DNA of 64,000 nt from Struthio camelus. Its lineage: Eukaryota; Chordata; Aves; Struthioniformes; Struthionidae. A program made the translations under genes and the position numbers. The notes under the pieces were generated by a model. That model did no database searches. It was not told the origin of the DNA and was given only the letters and a program-made list of their open reading frames with translations. Shown in pieces: positions 60,366 to 64,000 of the stretch. Numbering within the stretch: the first letter of the stretch is position 1; the number at the start of each line of letters is the position of its first letter. Location: the NCBI RefSeq assembly GCF_040807025.1, contig NC_090942.1, positions 40,688,911-40,752,910 of the forward strand, in the 5' to 3' direction.

Positions 60366-63300
60366 ATAATGTGTGGGTTACTTCAGTGTTTACTGATGGG
60401 AAGGATGTTTGTTGTTCGTGTTACTGTATTGTATTTTGTTAGTAAAAACCTTTTTGCTTTTCTTAAATCACTGTTACAGGTACCTAGCTAAGTGGGAATT
60501 TCTGTGTGTGTTTTTTTTTTTTTTTCCCCCTCTCCCTTCCCCTTGTTATTCCACTGATGTTTTGTTAGTGGTAAGGAAATAGAACATGATGACCTGGAGT
60601 TTGGAAGCCTTTCTCACAGCTTTAGTTTTGTTTTCACCAGTGTTCTGTCCTTCACATCTTTCTGATGTGCATAGACTGTTGGATCATGTGGTGTCATACT
60701 GAATGTACTCCTTTTTAGTTGATTAAGATTTCACAAAACTCAAATTTTTAGTGTACTGATAAATTCAGAAAGAATGCAGTAAGAAAATAAGGTTGAGGCC
60801 CTCTCCAAATGCCCTTTTCACTTTCTTCTAGGGACTATAACGTCGTGATTTATCAAAATTCAGTGTTTTCTCTCCCTCCTTTCTAAGTCCCTGTTCTAAA
60901 GCATAATTTCAATAAACAAGATGTTTTTAGGCAACAAATGAACAAAACCTGAGAAATTTTAGGAAATACTTTGTTTTCAGAACCTCTTAAGAAACAGCAT
61001 TAAGTAGTTCTTGGAAAATGTTAGTTAGATAACTTAGAAGTCTGAAAACTCGGTTCTTAAGAAGTGTTTTGTATCTGGCCAACAGCTTTCAGCTTCCGAA
61101 CCTGAATGGCTGCTTAAGAGTCTATCTTAATCTATCACACTTAACTGTAATCGTGTTAGTATGGAATTAAGTAGGAACTTTGGTTCTTTGCATCTTCATT
61201 TCAAATAGCAAGAAAACTTTCCAGTAACGTTTGGTCGAAATGCTTGATGCAACAGTTATGATGTGACAGTAGGTAAAGTGTGTGCAGTTACAAAATTAAA
61301 TGGTAGCAATATGATTGCAACTGAAACATCATGCACTTGAAACAAAACTGTCAGTGATTCCCCTTAAAACATGTATATGCCTCACATTCTTGACCTAATG
61401 ATGCTTTGTTATGCAATAACATCTTGAAATTTGCTCGGAGCATACGGTATTAAGGATCCAAGGCGTAACCACCTACCTGTAACACATGGCATTAGCATTT
61501 CCAGTAATGACATAAGCTGCCCTGTTAAAATCATTATAAATAAATCACACTAATCTATCTGTAATTTTTCAGTTGAGAGGATCACCCAAAGAGTTGTATT
61601 TTGTGGAGAGTCTATTTCTTTTCCTTCCACAAATTTACATCTGCCTAAAGGTTTAAATGGCCGAAATGACTGAAATAAGCCTCAAACTAGTTTCTGTGAT
61701 CAGTGTCAGAATTACTAGTCCTGGAGAAAATAGGAAACAGCGCTGCTCTGTTACTCCTGCGTTCTTAATGGCTCAACTGTAAGCACAAGGGCTGAATCTG
61801 TATTAAAGTGTTATTGGTAGGTCCGGAGGGCGTGGAACTCTTAATCCGAGTTCTTCTCTGAGCAACCCACCCTGTGCTGTTGGGTACGTCCAATGGTCTT
61901 TGGGACTGAAACGCTGCTACTAAAGCCTGAACGAGATGTGGTAATCTACAAAGTAGGTTTTGCTCTTAGGCAGCAATTCCACAGTATGAGGAGTTGAGCA
62001 TTAGTGTCTATTTAAGGAGTTTCTGCTTTTGTGAGACTACTAAAATGGAGCACTTATACCTTGGGTCGCTTTATTCACGCTGTGACGCTACAAACTGTAA
62101 GCAGAGCTGAGGCAAGTTCACTGAGCAGCTGGAGGTGAGAGGTAGCAACATTTTTGGCTAACACTGCTTCTTAGCTCCTCCTACGATGGTATCGTTACTT
62201 TACACTTCATGAATCATAATTTTATTACATATACTTTACTAGTAATCAAACCTACCTTAAATCATACTTGCAAATTCTGTGTAGTGAGTTTTCTGAGTAT
62301 TTGATCTTCTAAAGGCTGTACCTATTCAACGGGCAGAACTAAGATAGTGCATGCAGCTTTGACCGTGGTAATAGTTGCCGTTGCTTTTCTTTAATACTTA
62401 AATGCAAATAATCTTCCTAGTTAAAGGCTATTGTTTCATCTCTGGTTATTTTACAGGACAATCCGAAGCACAAAACTTGGGTGAATTGTCCAAGCTCACT
62501 TTAAGATATTTTTTTTCCCCCAACTCACAGCACAGTAGCAGAAAATGTGAATTAAAATGAATTGTTAGTTCAGTGCACATCTCTATGAATGCTCTATGTC
62601 TGGACAAAAATAGCTAAAGTTTTAGTCCGGTTATCAGTCTTAGCTAAAACTTTTCTCCATAACTACAAGGAAAAATGAAGATACTATAATTCAATTAGTA
62701 CTCTAGTTTTCAGAACCAGATTAGCGGGAAAGCATATCTTACCCTTTGGGGAAAATGCAACAAGAAGCCCAAGCAACTTTGGTTAAAAAAAAAAAAAAAT
62801 CCTAACCTGGTATTGACAAACTTAAGACCAAAAATAGATGTGAAAGTTGGCAGCGTTTTAATAGTGTTTTTTTTTGCTGTCTCCATTGGGATAGTTCTCT
62901 GTATCCAGCCAATTTGAATCTACACTGAACAGTTTTGAATACATCCCAGGAGATTTTTATGCTTGGTAGACGTGCCTTTGCTAAAGGGTTTGGTCTTCAA
63001 ACCCAACAAACTGGAAGTAGGAAACTATAACTAGTGCGACTTCAATTTCTAGAACAAATACATGTACAGGGTATTTTTAAGCAGCTGGGAAAAGGATTAG
63101 CAGATGGAGCAAATTATTGGGAAAAAAAAAAGAAAGTCATATAAAACCAGTTCACTTTTCCTGTATGACCAGGTAGAAACTTTTTGTGTGGAAAAGGCAG
63201 TGACTGAATAAGGGGTTTTGACGTGGTCTTACGCATCTCCAAAACTACCACGAAAAGAGTTAACAGTGCTTTAATACCAAAGCAAAGTTTTGTATCTAAC

Positions 63301-63539
63301 TCTGTTTACTATTCTTGGTTGGCAACCTAGATGATAAAATAGAAAGCAAAAATCTGGAATTGTCCGTTCAGTATGCTTAGAGGCCAGGAGCAGGATTTAA
63401 AATGTTTTTTGACGACTTGCTGAAACGACCTCCAAAAAAGGTAGAAATTGCGGCACCTGCAAGCTCCTTTGCTTATGTCGAAGGAAGGCTTCTTTAGAAA
63501 CGGGGAATAATTGGCAGGTCACAGCTCTTTGCAGAAGGA
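60366..63539. other. Intergenic spacer between FRS2 and the next gene
   Basis: About 3.2 kb of AT-rich DNA with T- and A-runs (for example 60511-60525). I recognise no gene or repeat family here. Confidence 0.6.
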
Positions 63540-64000
63540 TCGGCGTGCTGTGATGGACCGCAGGGAGAACGCAAGTCGGCGAGGTGCCGCTGTAAAAAAC
63601 GAAGGAAAAGAGGTAAAGGGTCTGCGAGCCCCCCAATTAATAACAAATGATGTTTCTGTGCCAGCCGGCTGTCGCGGCTGCGCGCGCAGCGCTCCAGGAA
63701 AGCCGTGCCCAGGGCACAGCTTGCGCTAGGGCCCCGCAACGGGGACGCGGGCAAACACAGCCAAGGCCGCGCGTGGTGGCGGGAGGGATCGCGGCGGGGC
63801 GGCTCAGCTTCGCTCGTCGACCAGCCTGCAGGGCCCCGGGCCCCGCGGCGGGCTAACGGCCTCCCCAACGGCCGCGGCCGCCGCTCCCAGAAGGCTGCGC
63901 GCTGCCGCCGCGGGCGGAAGCGGCCGCTCCTCTGACGCAACTTCCGGGAGCGGCTCGTGGGGGGGCAGGGGGTGGGGCGGCGGCCGGGCGCTGACTCTTC
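63540..64000 (+). promoter_or_regulatory. CpG island, probable promoter of the next gene (CCT2 by gene order)
   Basis: CpG-dense DNA runs to the window end. It contains YAACGG motifs at 63737, 63854 and 63866. TGACGCAA (63933-63940, CRE or C/EBP-ATF-like) directly abuts CTTCCGG (63941-63947, an ETS site read on the minus strand). No coding start is seen before the window ends. In other vertebrates CCT2, encoding a chaperonin subunit, lies a few kb downstream of FRS2 on the same strand. That is the only basis for naming it; strand is inferred the same way. ORFs of 69-148 codons here look like GC-rich artefacts. Confidence 0.5.

Noticed and set aside
63494..63940. 148-codon minus-strand ORF in the second CpG island
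   Set aside because: Arg/Pro/Ala-rich frame caused by high GC; it overlaps other frames and has no recognisable domain.
1..64000. CRISPR arrays, operons or bacterial-type systems
   Set aside because: Sequence is vertebrate intron-exon DNA; no regularly spaced direct repeats or bacterial gene structure are present.

Overview
The window is vertebrate nuclear DNA, most likely from a bird. It is AT-rich with long introns, it has a truncated CR1 LINE carrying the typical octamer tail (CATAGACT CATAGAAT), and it has older amniote repeat relics. It contains one protein-coding gene that I can identify with confidence: FRS2 (fibroblast growth factor receptor substrate 2), on the + strand. The species cannot be named from the sequence alone.

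Layout. Positions 1-1300 are upstream flank. A CpG island (about 1300-2150) holds the promoter and a non-coding first exon that ends at a strong splice donor (1738|1739). A very long first intron (about 41 kb) follows. It is mostly unannotated AT-rich DNA with a solo LTR of an endogenous retrovirus (36127-37122), an old CR1-type LINE (about 40993-41740), a small GC-rich islet (about 31960-32220), simple repeats and SINE-like relics. A probable second 5'UTR exon lies at 42588/42594-42694. The five coding exons are 45155-45220 (with 5'UTR from 45129), 47069-47255, 50616-50774, 51684-51847 and 52676-53626. Joined in phase they encode 508 residues, the family's usual length. The 3'UTR is about 6.7 kb and ends near an AATAAA at 60338. 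About 3 kb of spacer follows. A second CpG island (63540-64000) opens at the window end; from vertebrate gene order it is probably the CCT2 promoter.

Function. The FRS2 product is a lipid-anchored adaptor. A myristoylated N-terminus holds it at the membrane, a PTB domain docks on FGF and neurotrophin receptors, and six tail tyrosines recruit GRB2 (196, 306, 349, 392) and SHP2 (436, 471). All of these are intact here.

The most interesting observation is in the 5' leader. If the candidate exon at 42594-42694 is spliced to the first coding exon, a 24-codon upstream ORF with four in-frame ATGs runs through the junction. It stops 7 nt before the FRS2 start codon. Other short uORFs precede it. I found no new defence-like or cassette-like system, no CRISPR array, and no convincing RNA gene.
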